From assembly GCF_030123365.1 (NCBI RefSeq), contig NZ_CP126107.1, forward strand, positions 481,501 to 545,500: a stretch of 64,000 nucleotides of DNA, in the 5' to 3' direction. The translations under genes were made by a program, and so were the position numbers. The notes below the pieces were generated by a model that worked only from the letters and a program-made list of their open reading frames with translations, had not been told where the DNA came from and did not search any database. Of this stretch, positions 17,501 through 25,095 are shown piece after piece. This stretch comes from Neobacillus sp. SuZ13. GTDB taxonomy: Bacteria > Bacillota > Bacilli > Bacillales > Cytobacillaceae. Position 1 is the first letter of the stretch. Each line of letters starts with the position of its first letter.

Positions 17501-19120
17501 ATGAATCAGCTAAGTTGGGGGACACCAGAGGCACTTCGTAAGCTTTTGTGCGAGGTGGTGAGCTGGAGAAGCATGACATTAACAGAGGGTGAACGTAATT
17601 TTCCTTCAAAGGTAGAAGCAAAACTGCAAGGCTTGGACTATTTTCAGGACAATCCTACTCAATTGCTTCTTCACGATGCCGATCAGGGCAGGCGGTTTTT
17701 AACTGCTTTATATAAACATCCTGCAGCGAAAGAAACCATCGTTCTCATTAGTCATTTTGATACAGTAAATACAGAGGAATATGGGGATCTAGAGGTTTTT
17801 GCTTATCAGCCAGAAGAGCTAACCAACATGCTCCATGAAAGATTGGATGGGCTGCCAGAAGATGTGGTTCAGGATCTGAAATCTGGAGAATATTTATTCG
17901 GCAGAGGTACCATGGATATGAAAATGGGACTTGTTATGCATATGGGATTAATCGAAAAGGCAACTGTCGAGCAATGGCCGATTAATCTTCTCTTGTTAAC
18001 CGTGCCAGATGAGGAAGTTAATTCAGCAGGTATGCGTGCCGCTGTACCGAAATTATTAGAACTAAAGGAAAAGTATGATCTCACCTATAAGCTATTCTTG
18101 AATGGAGAACCAGTATTTTCACAAGAACCGGGTGACGAAAATTATTATGTATATACAGGTTCCATCGGTAAAATTATGCCATCTGCGCTTTTTTACGGGA
18201 AAGAGACACATGTTGGTGAACCACTAAGTGGAATCACAGCGCCATATATCGCATCGTTTTTGACACAGAGGATGGAGTGGAATTTGATCCTCCAAGAAAC
18301 GGTGATGGGAGAAACAACCCCACTTCCGGTCACACTACAACAAAAGGATTTAAAACTTGAATACTCCGTTCAAACACCATACCGCTCATCAGCCTTATAT
18401 AATGTGTTTTTAATGGAGCGGAATGCGGAAGAAATTATGGATATCTTTGAAAAAGTTGCAGTCAATGCTGCTAGAGCTTGCAATAAAGCCTACACAGAAG
18501 TCTGCAAAGAGCAGTCCGTCGACCCTGTGGGTGAAGTTCGTGTATTACGCTATGAAACTTTACTTACGCATGCGATAAATAAATTTGGAACGGATTTTAT
18601 CGAAGGAATCAAAGCCACCATTCATGCAAATTCAGAATGGGATGACCGTGAAAAGTCTATTCGAATTACCGATGCTTTAATGATTCGATGCCAGGAACTT
18701 GCACCGGCGATGGTTTTACTATTTGCTCCACCATATTATCCAGCAGTAAATTCATCAAATGATGAACTCATTTCACAATGTGTGAAATATGTGAAAGAGC
18801 AAGGTCTAGCAAAATTTGAGTTGCCTGTTCAGCAAGTCCACTATTTTAATGGAATTAGCGACTTAAGCTATGTTAATTATCAGGACGATGGGGAAGGATG
18901 GACCGTTTTCAAATCAAATACCCCGGTATGGGACACAAGCTACAGCATCCCATTCGATGCGATGAAAGAACTCCAAGTCCCTGTCTTAAATATCGGTCCA
19001 CTCGGAAAAGACGCCCACAAACGAACGGAGCGTCTTCATATGAAAAGTGCATTTGAAGAAGTTCCAACACTTGTCGAAGGTATGATAAAAATGATGATTA
19101 ATGTAGAGACAAAAAACTGA
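17501..19120 (+). CDS. rocB: RocB-type M20-family hydrolase of arginine utilisation
   Basis: 539 residues from ATG 17501 with AAAGGAG upstream. The protein is full length for RocB and carries M20 metallopeptidase signatures: LISHFDTVN (metal-binding His-x-Asp), FGRGTMDMKMGL (bridging Asp), LLTVPDEEVNSAG (catalytic Glu pair) and a C-terminal LGKDAHKRTERLHM His. In Bacillus subtilis rocB lies in the arginine-catabolic rocABC operon, but its reaction is not established to my knowledge. Here it lies with two guanidine hydrolases and a RocE-like permease instead of RocA/RocD, so it may cleave an amide or ureido bond in an arginine derivative (inference). A terminator follows directly. Confidence 0.88.
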   Translation: MNQLSWGTPEALRKLLCEVVSWRSMTLTEGERNFPSKVEAKLQGLDYFQDNPTQLLLHDADQGRRFLTALYKHPAAKETIVLISHFDTVNTEEYGDLEVFAYQPEELTNMLHERLDGLPEDVVQDLKSGEYLFGRGTMDMKMGLVMHMGLIEKATVEQWPINLLLLTVPDEEVNSAGMRAAVPKLLELKEKYDLTYKLFLNGEPVFSQEPGDENYYVYTGSIGKIMPSALFYGKETHVGEPLSGITAPYIASFLTQRMEWNLILQETVMGETTPLPVTLQQKDLKLEYSVQTPYRSSALYNVFLMERNAEEIMDIFEKVAVNAARACNKAYTEVCKEQSVDPVGEVRVLRYETLLTHAINKFGTDFIEGIKATIHANSEWDDREKSIRITDALMIRCQELAPAMVLLFAPPYYPAVNSSNDELISQCVKYVKEQGLAKFELPVQQVHYFNGISDLSYVNYQDDGEGWTVFKSNTPVWDTSYSIPFDAMKELQVPVLNIGPLGKDAHKRTERLHMKSAFEEVPTLVEGMIKMMINVETKN

Positions 19121-19144
19121 TTCGAATCATTGAATCAGTTTTTT
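19111..19144 (+). terminator. Terminator after rocB
   Basis: AAAAAACTGATTC (19111-19123) pairs perfectly with GAATCAGTTTTTT (19132-19144). The rocB stop TGA lies inside the left arm, so the terminator overlaps the end of the gene. Confidence 0.85.
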
Positions 19145-19304
19145 GTTTATCTAGAGAGTCTACCCGAACTCAAATGTTCAATTTTTGTTAAGAAAATATA
19201 AAGAATAATAGGCCGTTTTCAGGAGGGGATGGGTAGAGAAGAATATGGAGAAAAAAGGCTTCACTGATAAAAAGTCACTAACATTCATACCAATTGCCTA
19301 TATT

Positions 19305-19380
19305 TTAACATTCAAAAAGTTAGCCGTCTTTACAATTGTTTACATTGTCTTAATAACCCCCCTCTATAATGAGAGTCGTA
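19305..19380 (+). promoter_or_regulatory. Candidate PhoP boxes and -10 for the alkaline phosphatase gene
   Basis: TATAAT at 19375-19380 has no recognisable -35. Upstream lie TTAACA (19305-19310), TTTACA (19329-19334), TTTACA (19339-19344) and TTAATA (19350-19355), near-matches to the PhoP repeat TT(A/T/C)A(C/T)A at about 10-11-base steps. This is the arrangement of Bacillus Pho promoters, but spacing is not perfect. Confidence 0.5.
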
Positions 19381-19410
19381 ATTACAACTTTCATTTAGGG
19401 GGAAATCCAA

Positions 19411-20808
19411 TTGTTTAAGAAAAAACTAATGAATAAAGTTCTTCCAGTCGCTGTTCTTTCTACTATAGCATTTAGCAGTCTTATTGGACCGGGAGCTGGT
19501 ACTGCAAGCGCGAAATACGAAAAAACAACTAAAAATAATGCAGAAATTAAAAATGTCATTTTTCTAATTGGCGATGGTATGGGCGTTTCCTATACTTCGG
19601 CCTATCGTTATTTAAAGGATAATCCTTCTACCAAAAAAGTAGAACCAACCGAGTTTGATAAATTTCTAGTTGGACAACAAACTACATATCCTGAGGATGC
19701 GAAGCAAAATGTAACAGATTCAGCATCTGCAGCAACGGCAATGGCTGCCGGTGTCAAAACCTATAATGCTGCCATCGCCGTAGACAACGACAAATCTGAA
19801 GTGAAAACTGTCCTTGAAGCTGCAAAAGAGCAAGGGAAATCCACAGGTCTAGTTGCTACTTCAGAAATTACACATGCAACCCCGGCATCCTTCGGTTCTC
19901 ATGATATAAACCGTAATAACATGAATGCCATCGCTGATGATTATTACAATGAGATGGTCAACGGAAAACACAAAATTGATGTCCTTTTGGGAGGCGGCTC
20001 TGATTTATTTATCCGTCAAGATCGTAACCTTACAAATGAATTCAAAAAGGACGGATACAGTTATGTTTCAACCCTTCAAGAATTGAAAAAAGACAAAAAT
20101 GACCAGGTTCTTGGTCTATTTGCAAAACGCGGCATGCCTAAAATGATTGATCGGGATTCAGAGACGCCTTCCCTTGCAGATATGACTACTTCCGCCATTG
20201 AGCGGTTAAATCAAAATAAAAAGGGTTTCTTTTTGATGGTAGAAGGAAGTCAAATTGATTGGGCTGGCCATGATAATGATATTGTTGGTGCGATGAGTGA
20301 AATGGAAGATTTCGAAAAAGCGTTCAAAGCAGCCATTGACTTTGCTAAAAAGGATAAACATACATTGGTTGTAGCAACAGCTGACCATTCAACTGGCGGC
20401 TACTCAATCGGTGCCCGCGGGGAGTATAACTGGTTTAGTGCCCCTATCAATGCTGCACAACGTACGCCTGATTATATGGCGGAGCAGATTGCAAACGGTG
20501 CAGGTGTGAAAGAAACGTTGAATAAATATATCAATCTTACTTTAACAGATAAAGAGATTAAGTCCGTTGAAGTTGCCGCTGCTACGAAGAAAGTAGTGGA
20601 TATCGATAATGCGATTGAACAAATTATTGATACCCGATCATTCACGGGATGGACGACTGGAGGACACACGGGTGAAGATGTAAATGTATATGCATTCGGC
20701 CCTGCCAGCGAACGTTTTGCCGGCCAAATCGATAATACAGACAATGCGAAAATCATCTTTGATCTGCTTGAAAAAGGCAGTAGAAAAACAGTCATTGAAG
20801 ACAAGTAA
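19411..20808 (+). CDS. Secreted alkaline phosphatase (PhoA/PhoB type)
   Basis: 465 residues from TTG 19411, with GGGGG eight bases upstream; ATG 19429 is an alternative. A signal peptide ends near AGTASA (residues 29-34). Metal and catalytic motifs are intact: FLIGDGMGVSY (first Asp), the phosphorylated serine Ser104 in VTDSASAATAMAAG, SEITHATPASF, EGSQIDWAGHDND, and ATADHSTGG and TGGHTGEDV near the C-terminus. It releases phosphate from monoesters outside the cell. The upstream PhoP-like repeats fit induction by phosphate starvation. It is monocistronic, closed by a strong hairpin. Confidence 0.93.
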   Translation: MFKKKLMNKVLPVAVLSTIAFSSLIGPGAGTASAKYEKTTKNNAEIKNVIFLIGDGMGVSYTSAYRYLKDNPSTKKVEPTEFDKFLVGQQTTYPEDAKQNVTDSASAATAMAAGVKTYNAAIAVDNDKSEVKTVLEAAKEQGKSTGLVATSEITHATPASFGSHDINRNNMNAIADDYYNEMVNGKHKIDVLLGGGSDLFIRQDRNLTNEFKKDGYSYVSTLQELKKDKNDQVLGLFAKRGMPKMIDRDSETPSLADMTTSAIERLNQNKKGFFLMVEGSQIDWAGHDNDIVGAMSEMEDFEKAFKAAIDFAKKDKHTLVVATADHSTGGYSIGARGEYNWFSAPINAAQRTPDYMAEQIANGAGVKETLNKYINLTLTDKEIKSVEVAAATKKVVDIDNAIEQIIDTRSFTGWTTGGHTGEDVNVYAFGPASERFAGQIDNTDNAKIIFDLLEKGSRKTVIEDK

Positions 20809-20850
20809 GGCAAGTTGCTCACGATAAAGAGGATTAGGAATTGGCAGTAA

Positions 20851-20883
20851 GCTATCCCGTTGCGTTTTTAGCAACGGGATAGC
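20851..20883 (+). terminator. Terminator after the alkaline phosphatase gene
   Basis: GCTATCCCGTTGC (20851-20863) and GCAACGGGATAGC (20871-20883) form a perfect 13-bp stem with a seven-base loop, then TTGTT. It is 40 bases from the stop codon and directly upstream of the next gene's leader. Confidence 0.85.
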
Positions 20884-20922
20884 TTGTTAAAAAGACGTAT
20901 TAATTTGATAGGAGGAATCGAT

Positions 20923-21594
20923 GTGAAACAGGCAATGATAATTATTTTATTTGCTTTCCTACTAACTGGCTGTTCATTTGTTTCAACTCAGACGACTCAT
21001 AAGGATTCTGATTCTAAATCAGAGAACACCTCCACAGCACCCAAAAAGATCTCTGCAGATGATCATGACGCTTATTATAATAGCCCTCAGGTTACCGATG
21101 ATTCAACGTTACAAAAACCAGACCAGTCTGTTACGGATGAAAAAGGAGAGGCTACTTTAAAAACAATGAAACAAATTAATAAGGTCTATCATTTTGGAGA
21201 TATCGAGTACACAATCAAAGAAATGAAACTTCTGCACTACCGGCCAGATTATAGCTTAATTGACTATTTCCACCCGCTAACAGAGGACGAGGAGTTTGAT
21301 TTTATCAAAATAAGTGTCGATATTAAGAATCATTCCAAGGAAAAGCGAAGTTTTGCCCCTGTAGCCCTGTTTGAAACGAATACAGGAGCGAAAATGGATT
21401 GGAAACAGGATATGTATCTTGAACACTTGAATGGGGAACTCCAAGGAAACCAGATAAAGCGAGGAAGTCTAGGTTTCATCGTCGACCAAACAAAGGATAA
21501 AGATATTAAATGGATAAAAATCCTAACAAGTGACGTATTTAATGATCAACAAGAAAAACTAGAAGAGGCACAAAAAATTCAATTAAATTTTTAA
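20923..21594 (+). CDS. Lipoprotein with DUF4352-like domain
   Basis: 223 residues. The start is GTG 20923 (GGAGGAA at 20911-20917); the ATG two bases earlier is out of frame and meets TGA at once, so it cannot be used. A lipobox LLTGC (Cys17) marks a lipoprotein, followed by a Ser/Thr/Lys-rich linker to about residue 75. The C-terminal domain (KVYHFGDIEYTIKEMKLLHY, then FDFIKISVDIKNHSKEKRSF and GSLGFIVDQ) has the beta-sandwich pattern of DUF4352-like extracellular proteins, which often protect or bind other envelope proteins. No function can be assigned. It follows the phosphatase terminator, so it needs its own promoter, which I cannot see clearly. Confidence 0.72.
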   Translation: MKQAMIIILFAFLLTGCSFVSTQTTHKDSDSKSENTSTAPKKISADDHDAYYNSPQVTDDSTLQKPDQSVTDEKGEATLKTMKQINKVYHFGDIEYTIKEMKLLHYRPDYSLIDYFHPLTEDEEFDFIKISVDIKNHSKEKRSFAPVALFETNTGAKMDWKQDMYLEHLNGELQGNQIKRGSLGFIVDQTKDKDIKWIKILTSDVFNDQQEKLEEAQKIQLNF

Positions 21595-21606
21595 GGAGAA
21601 TGAAAA

Positions 21607-21619
21607 GGTGTCAGGCACC
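21607..21619. repeat. Dispersed GGTGTCAGGCACC element, single copy
   Basis: Exact 13-base copy 12 bases after the stop of the lipoprotein gene. No matching inverted arm is close enough to form a hairpin. Confidence 0.7.
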
Positions 21620-22039
21620 CTATTAAGTCCTATTAAATAAAAAACTGCCCCAAAAGCAGTCGTATCATCGGACTGATTAGCCCACCAGCCAAAATGATAA
21701 TATCTGCTTGTGAAAAGCATAATCGGGAGAATGTGGAAAGACCTAGCAAAGGGGACAACAATCAAATATAAAATTAAGGAATGGAGTTTTCCTTTTATAG
21801 GAAGCTCTATTTTTTTGAGTAAAAATTACTGCCTCAATCATATACCTCAAACCGACCATTGCTAAAAATAGCAGGAGGCCCCTTCTGATCCCTTTTTTTA
21901 TAACATACATAAATCAACAGAATGATACTCAAACATCCTAATCCGAGATAGCATAATGAATTAATAATCCCACCGCCTGTGGACAATTGTCTCTCAGATG
22001 CGGACGAGATTAAAAAGGTATTATTGAAGATTACCAGTA

Positions 22040-22068
22040 TTGTTTTTTATTTCCATTTATTATATACT
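22040..22068 (+). promoter_or_regulatory. Promoter of the GntR/ABC operon
   Basis: TTGTTT (22040-22045), 17 bases, TATACT (22063-22068). The start codon follows 43 bases after the -10. Regulators of this type usually repress their own operon, so an operator near here is expected, but I cannot delimit one. Confidence 0.6.
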
Positions 22069-22111
22069 ACATTACAACACTAATGCACTATGCTAGGAGA
22101 AGGGTGATAGC

Positions 22112-22492
22112 TTGAATCTTAATCTGGATGGGACGAAGCCGATTTATTTACAGATATCGGAATGGCTTGAGCGTGAGATTCTAAATGGACACTTTGAGAG
22201 TGATCAAAAAATTTACTCCCAATACCAACTGGCCGAAATCTTTAATATTAATCCAGCGACTGCTGCGAAAGGCCTCAATATTTTGGCAGATGAAAATATT
22301 CTCTATAAAAAACGCGGACTTGGGATGTTTGTAGCCAGCAGCGCCAAAGAAATGATCCTTAACAAGCGAAAAAATGAAACATTAAAAAGGTTAGTTCAGG
22401 AAATTGTCCTCGAAGCGGAGCGGCTAAACGTAAGTAGAGACGAACTATTTGAAATGATAAAAGCAGCAAAAATAGGGGAGGTAGAGACATGA
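22112..22492 (+). CDS. GntR-family regulator, YtrA subfamily
   Basis: 126 residues from TTG 22112 with AGGAGAAGGGTGA upstream. Residues 1-75 are a GntR winged helix (KPIYLQISEWLEREILNG, YSQYQLAEIFNINPATAAKGLNILADENILYKKRGLGMFV); the tail is a short helical segment with no effector domain. That short form is the YtrA type, which represses the ABC transporter genes it is cotranscribed with and responds to cell-wall-active antibiotics in Bacillus. The stop overlaps the next start in ATGA. Confidence 0.9.
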   Translation: MNLNLDGTKPIYLQISEWLEREILNGHFESDQKIYSQYQLAEIFNINPATAAKGLNILADENILYKKRGLGMFVASSAKEMILNKRKNETLKRLVQEIVLEAERLNVSRDELFEMIKAAKIGEVET

Positions 22493-23391
22493 GTGTCGTC
22501 ACGTGCAATGGATTGACAAAAGAATTCGGGAGAAAAAGAGCGTTAAACAATCTTTCGTTTCAGATCGAAGAAAATAAAATAACCGGCCTGATTGGTCGAA
22601 ATGGGTCAGGGAAAACCACGCTGTTAAAAATTATTGCCGGCTTAATAAAAGAAACATCCGGTAAGATCGAGGTTTTCTCAGAAAAACCGTTTAATAATCT
22701 AACAATCTCAGCGAACGCCATATTTATTCATGACCAAATGAATCTGCCTGCAGCATTAAATCTTAAAGAAATTCTAGGGGCCGCAGCAAATTTCTATGAA
22801 AATTGGGAGTCAAATCTTGCCCAACGTCTTTTTGACTATTTCTCCCTCAACCCATCGCAGCATTACCAAGACCTATCCAATGGAATGAAAAGCACATTCA
22901 ATACAATTTTAGGATTATCTGCACGGTGCCCATTGACGATTTTTGATGAACCTACCACAGGGATGGATGCGGCAGTTAGAAATGATTTTTACCGTGCAGT
23001 GCTCAAAGAATATATCGCCTATCCACGCTCAATTATTATTTCAAGCCATCATTTAAACGAGATTGAGGATTTACTAGAGGATATCCTTCTAATCAAAGAC
23101 GGAAAAGAGCATCTGCACCTCCCGGCAGAAGAGTTTAAGGAGTGGGCGATTGGTATTCAAGGAAAGAAAGCAATCATCAATGAATGGACAAAAAACAGAG
23201 ATATTATTTATACCAAGAACATCGGTCATGATCAGTCCTATGTGGTTGTTAGGAGTCAATTTTCTAATCAAGAATGGCAACAGGCCCGTGCAAATGGAGT
23301 TGAATTTTCACCGGTTACCGCTAGTGACCTATGTATTTATTTGACTAGTAAAACCGAAGGGGGAATTGATGATGTCTTTAACCAGGGTTAG
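22489..23391 (+). CDS. ABC transporter ATPase of YtrA-type operon
   Basis: 300 residues, starting at ATG 22489 overlapping the regulator's stop. Walker A GRNGSGKTT (36-44) and Walker B LTIFDEPT are intact, and ISSHHLNEIEDL supplies the switch His. The signature motif is degenerate: LSNGM where LSGGQ is normal, which is seen in export-type YtrB/YtrE relatives. It should energise the small permease encoded next, moving or sensing a peptide antibiotic or cell-wall precursor; no substrate can be read. Its end overlaps the permease start by 23 bases. Confidence 0.88.
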   Translation: MSVVTCNGLTKEFGRKRALNNLSFQIEENKITGLIGRNGSGKTTLLKIIAGLIKETSGKIEVFSEKPFNNLTISANAIFIHDQMNLPAALNLKEILGAAANFYENWESNLAQRLFDYFSLNPSQHYQDLSNGMKSTFNTILGLSARCPLTIFDEPTTGMDAAVRNDFYRAVLKEYIAYPRSIIISSHHLNEIEDLLEDILLIKDGKEHLHLPAEEFKEWAIGIQGKKAIINEWTKNRDIIYTKNIGHDQSYVVVRSQFSNQEWQQARANGVEFSPVTASDLCIYLTSKTEGGIDDVFNQG

Positions 23392-24121
23392 GCTAACTTC
23401 TATTGTGAAGAAGCAATATATCTATAAAGTGAAGGCATATGTTCAGGTATTTTGGAACCTCGTCTTTCTTCAACTGCTGGCCATCCTTTTTTCACTAAAC
23501 GGCGTGAGCATGTCGGGATCAAGCAGTGAAACACTTGAGGTGGAGGTTCATTACTATTCGGCTGATATGGTTGTTTTTTTCACCATGCTATGGGGATTTA
23601 TCATAGCGATCATCATTACCACGAAGGCGTATCGAAATGATGACTTCACCTTTGTCACTAATCGATTAAGCAGTAATCTTTCTAATCTACTGTTTTTGCT
23701 GACAGCCAGCATCATTGGCGGCCTGACAGCCATGCTGTCACCCAATTTACTGAAGGTGATTATGTATCTCTTTGATCGTCAGCTTACGGTTGCTAGTACA
23801 AGTGCAGCGGGTGCTCTTAATGAATTTATATTAGGCGCCTGCACAACAAGTCTCTATATTTTCCTATTTTGTGCGCTCGGATATTTGATCGGAACGCTTG
23901 TCCAGATTCATAAAGTATTCGTTGTCCTAGTGCCGGCGCTATTTTTCGGTGCGTTGTTTCTGGGCGAGGTTAGTGGGAATACAAGAATCGTGACCAACTT
24001 CTTCGGATTTATCTTTACAGAATCATCTATCTTGTTATTTATGACTAAAATAATTATTAGTTGCACTCTGGTCTTTGCTAGTGCCTTTGTGTTGTCAAAC
24101 CGATTGGAGGTTAGACAATAA
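23369..24121 (+). CDS. ABC-2-type permease of YtrA-type operon
   Basis: 250 residues from ATG 23369 (GGGGG about six bases upstream; a TTG one codon earlier is less likely). About six membrane segments: one near residues 25-45, one near 65-85, and four between 110 and 245, with no large extracellular domain. The pattern fits an ABC-2-type exporter subunit. It overlaps the ATPase gene, so the two are translationally coupled and probably form one complex. Confidence 0.78.
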   Translation: MMSLTRVRLTSIVKKQYIYKVKAYVQVFWNLVFLQLLAILFSLNGVSMSGSSSETLEVEVHYYSADMVVFFTMLWGFIIAIIITTKAYRNDDFTFVTNRLSSNLSNLLFLLTASIIGGLTAMLSPNLLKVIMYLFDRQLTVASTSAAGALNEFILGACTTSLYIFLFCALGYLIGTLVQIHKVFVVLVPALFFGALFLGEVSGNTRIVTNFFGFIFTESSILLFMTKIIISCTLVFASAFVLSNRLEVRQ

Positions 24122-24123
24122 CC

Positions 24124-24843
24124 ATGATGAACATAGGGAGCCTACTACCCATCTTATTTATTCTCGTTATTATCTCCATCTTCACAGCCAAAAGTATAAA
24201 GAGGACAGTCAATAACAAGGGGAAATCTGTTTCCAGCCCTTGGGTCCGAAGGATTTTTGGAGGGTATATTTCATTATTAATTATCTGTGCGATTGTCGTT
24301 CCGTTTATCAACGGAAAAGATATGTCTGATTTAAAAAAAGCGCCCATCGACACTATAGAGAAAGAAGGGAAGACTGTATTCGATGCCGCTGCTGCGGGGA
24401 AAAATGATACCATCGATAGAAACTTCATAGAGAAAAAATGGGACTTCGAGTATCGTGAGCCAAAACTTAATCTATCAGTTGAAACCGAAGAGTTTTTCGC
24501 GACACAGATTTTTGTGGAAAGAAAGAACACGAATGATCATAAAATAGAGGCTGTAGCCTATAGAACGAGATCAAGTGTAAATGACATGGATATCAGTAAG
24601 GTGATTAACCCAATCCGTCTGACATTAGCAGGGGATATATTAACTTTACAAAACTCAAAGAAAGCTAAACTTAAATTCTCCATCTTTAATCAGGTTTTTA
24701 CAGTCACCCAATTTACTGAGCAGGCTTCGTTATTCGAGCACCATTCTAGTTTTTACGATGGGCAAAGCATACTCTACATGCGCATTCCAAAAGACCTTGA
24801 GCTAATTAATAAACCTGAATTAAACATTCAATTTGTGGAGTAA
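24124..24843 (+). CDS. Unknown membrane-anchored protein of the YtrA-type operon
   Basis: 239 residues from ATG 24124, two bases after the permease stop. Two N-terminal membrane segments (about residues 5-22 and 45-62) flank a short basic loop (SIKRTVNNKGKS). The remaining 170 residues are extracytoplasmic, rich in charged residues and beta-type segments, with no motif I recognise. It ends the operon at a terminator. Position suggests an accessory to the ABC transporter, such as a ligand-sensing or assembly subunit; this is inference. Confidence 0.7.
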   Translation: MMNIGSLLPILFILVIISIFTAKSIKRTVNNKGKSVSSPWVRRIFGGYISLLIICAIVVPFINGKDMSDLKKAPIDTIEKEGKTVFDAAAAGKNDTIDRNFIEKKWDFEYREPKLNLSVETEEFFATQIFVERKNTNDHKIEAVAYRTRSSVNDMDISKVINPIRLTLAGDILTLQNSKKAKLKFSIFNQVFTVTQFTEQASLFEHHSSFYDGQSILYMRIPKDLELINKPELNIQFVE

Positions 24844-24848
24844 ACAAT

Positions 24849-24876
24849 GGGTAACCGTGAAGGTTATCCTTTTTTT
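24849..24876 (+). terminator. Terminator after the YtrA-type operon
   Basis: GGGTAACC (24849-24856) pairs with GGTTATCC (24862-24869, one G-T pair), followed by a run of seven T. A second weaker hairpin (24953-24962 with 24971-24980) lies further on, before the response-regulator gene. Confidence 0.75.
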
Positions 24877-25095
24877 ATGGTGTAACTAATCAAACATTTC
24901 ATAAATAGGTCAAAAGATTCGTATAGCCGTCTATAAAAATAAAAAAGCATGGAGTCCTATCCTTATATTTGGATAGGGCTATTTGTGTTCAGCAATTGTG
25001 TAACTAATTGGTACAATTTTTATAAAAGGATAGTCAATATTGGTATAGTATAATTAAATTACTAAATGTACAGGTCATCTTCTGGAGGGATCACG

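Larger units (their letters stand above)
21595..22111. other. 517-base gap with dispersed element and probable decayed gene
   Basis: An exact GGTGTCAGGCACC element lies at 21607-21619. On the minus strand between about 21990 and 21610, fragments in different frames read like a small hydrophobic membrane protein (CYLGLGCLSIILLIYVCYKK, then after stops and an A7 run ILYLIVVPFARSFHILPIML). No start with a ribosome binding site precedes them and stops interrupt them, so this looks like a decayed gene, but I cannot name its family. GTGGACAATTGTC at about 21979-21991 resembles the inner part of the dispersed element. On the plus strand a candidate promoter for the next operon lies at the end. Confidence 0.35.
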
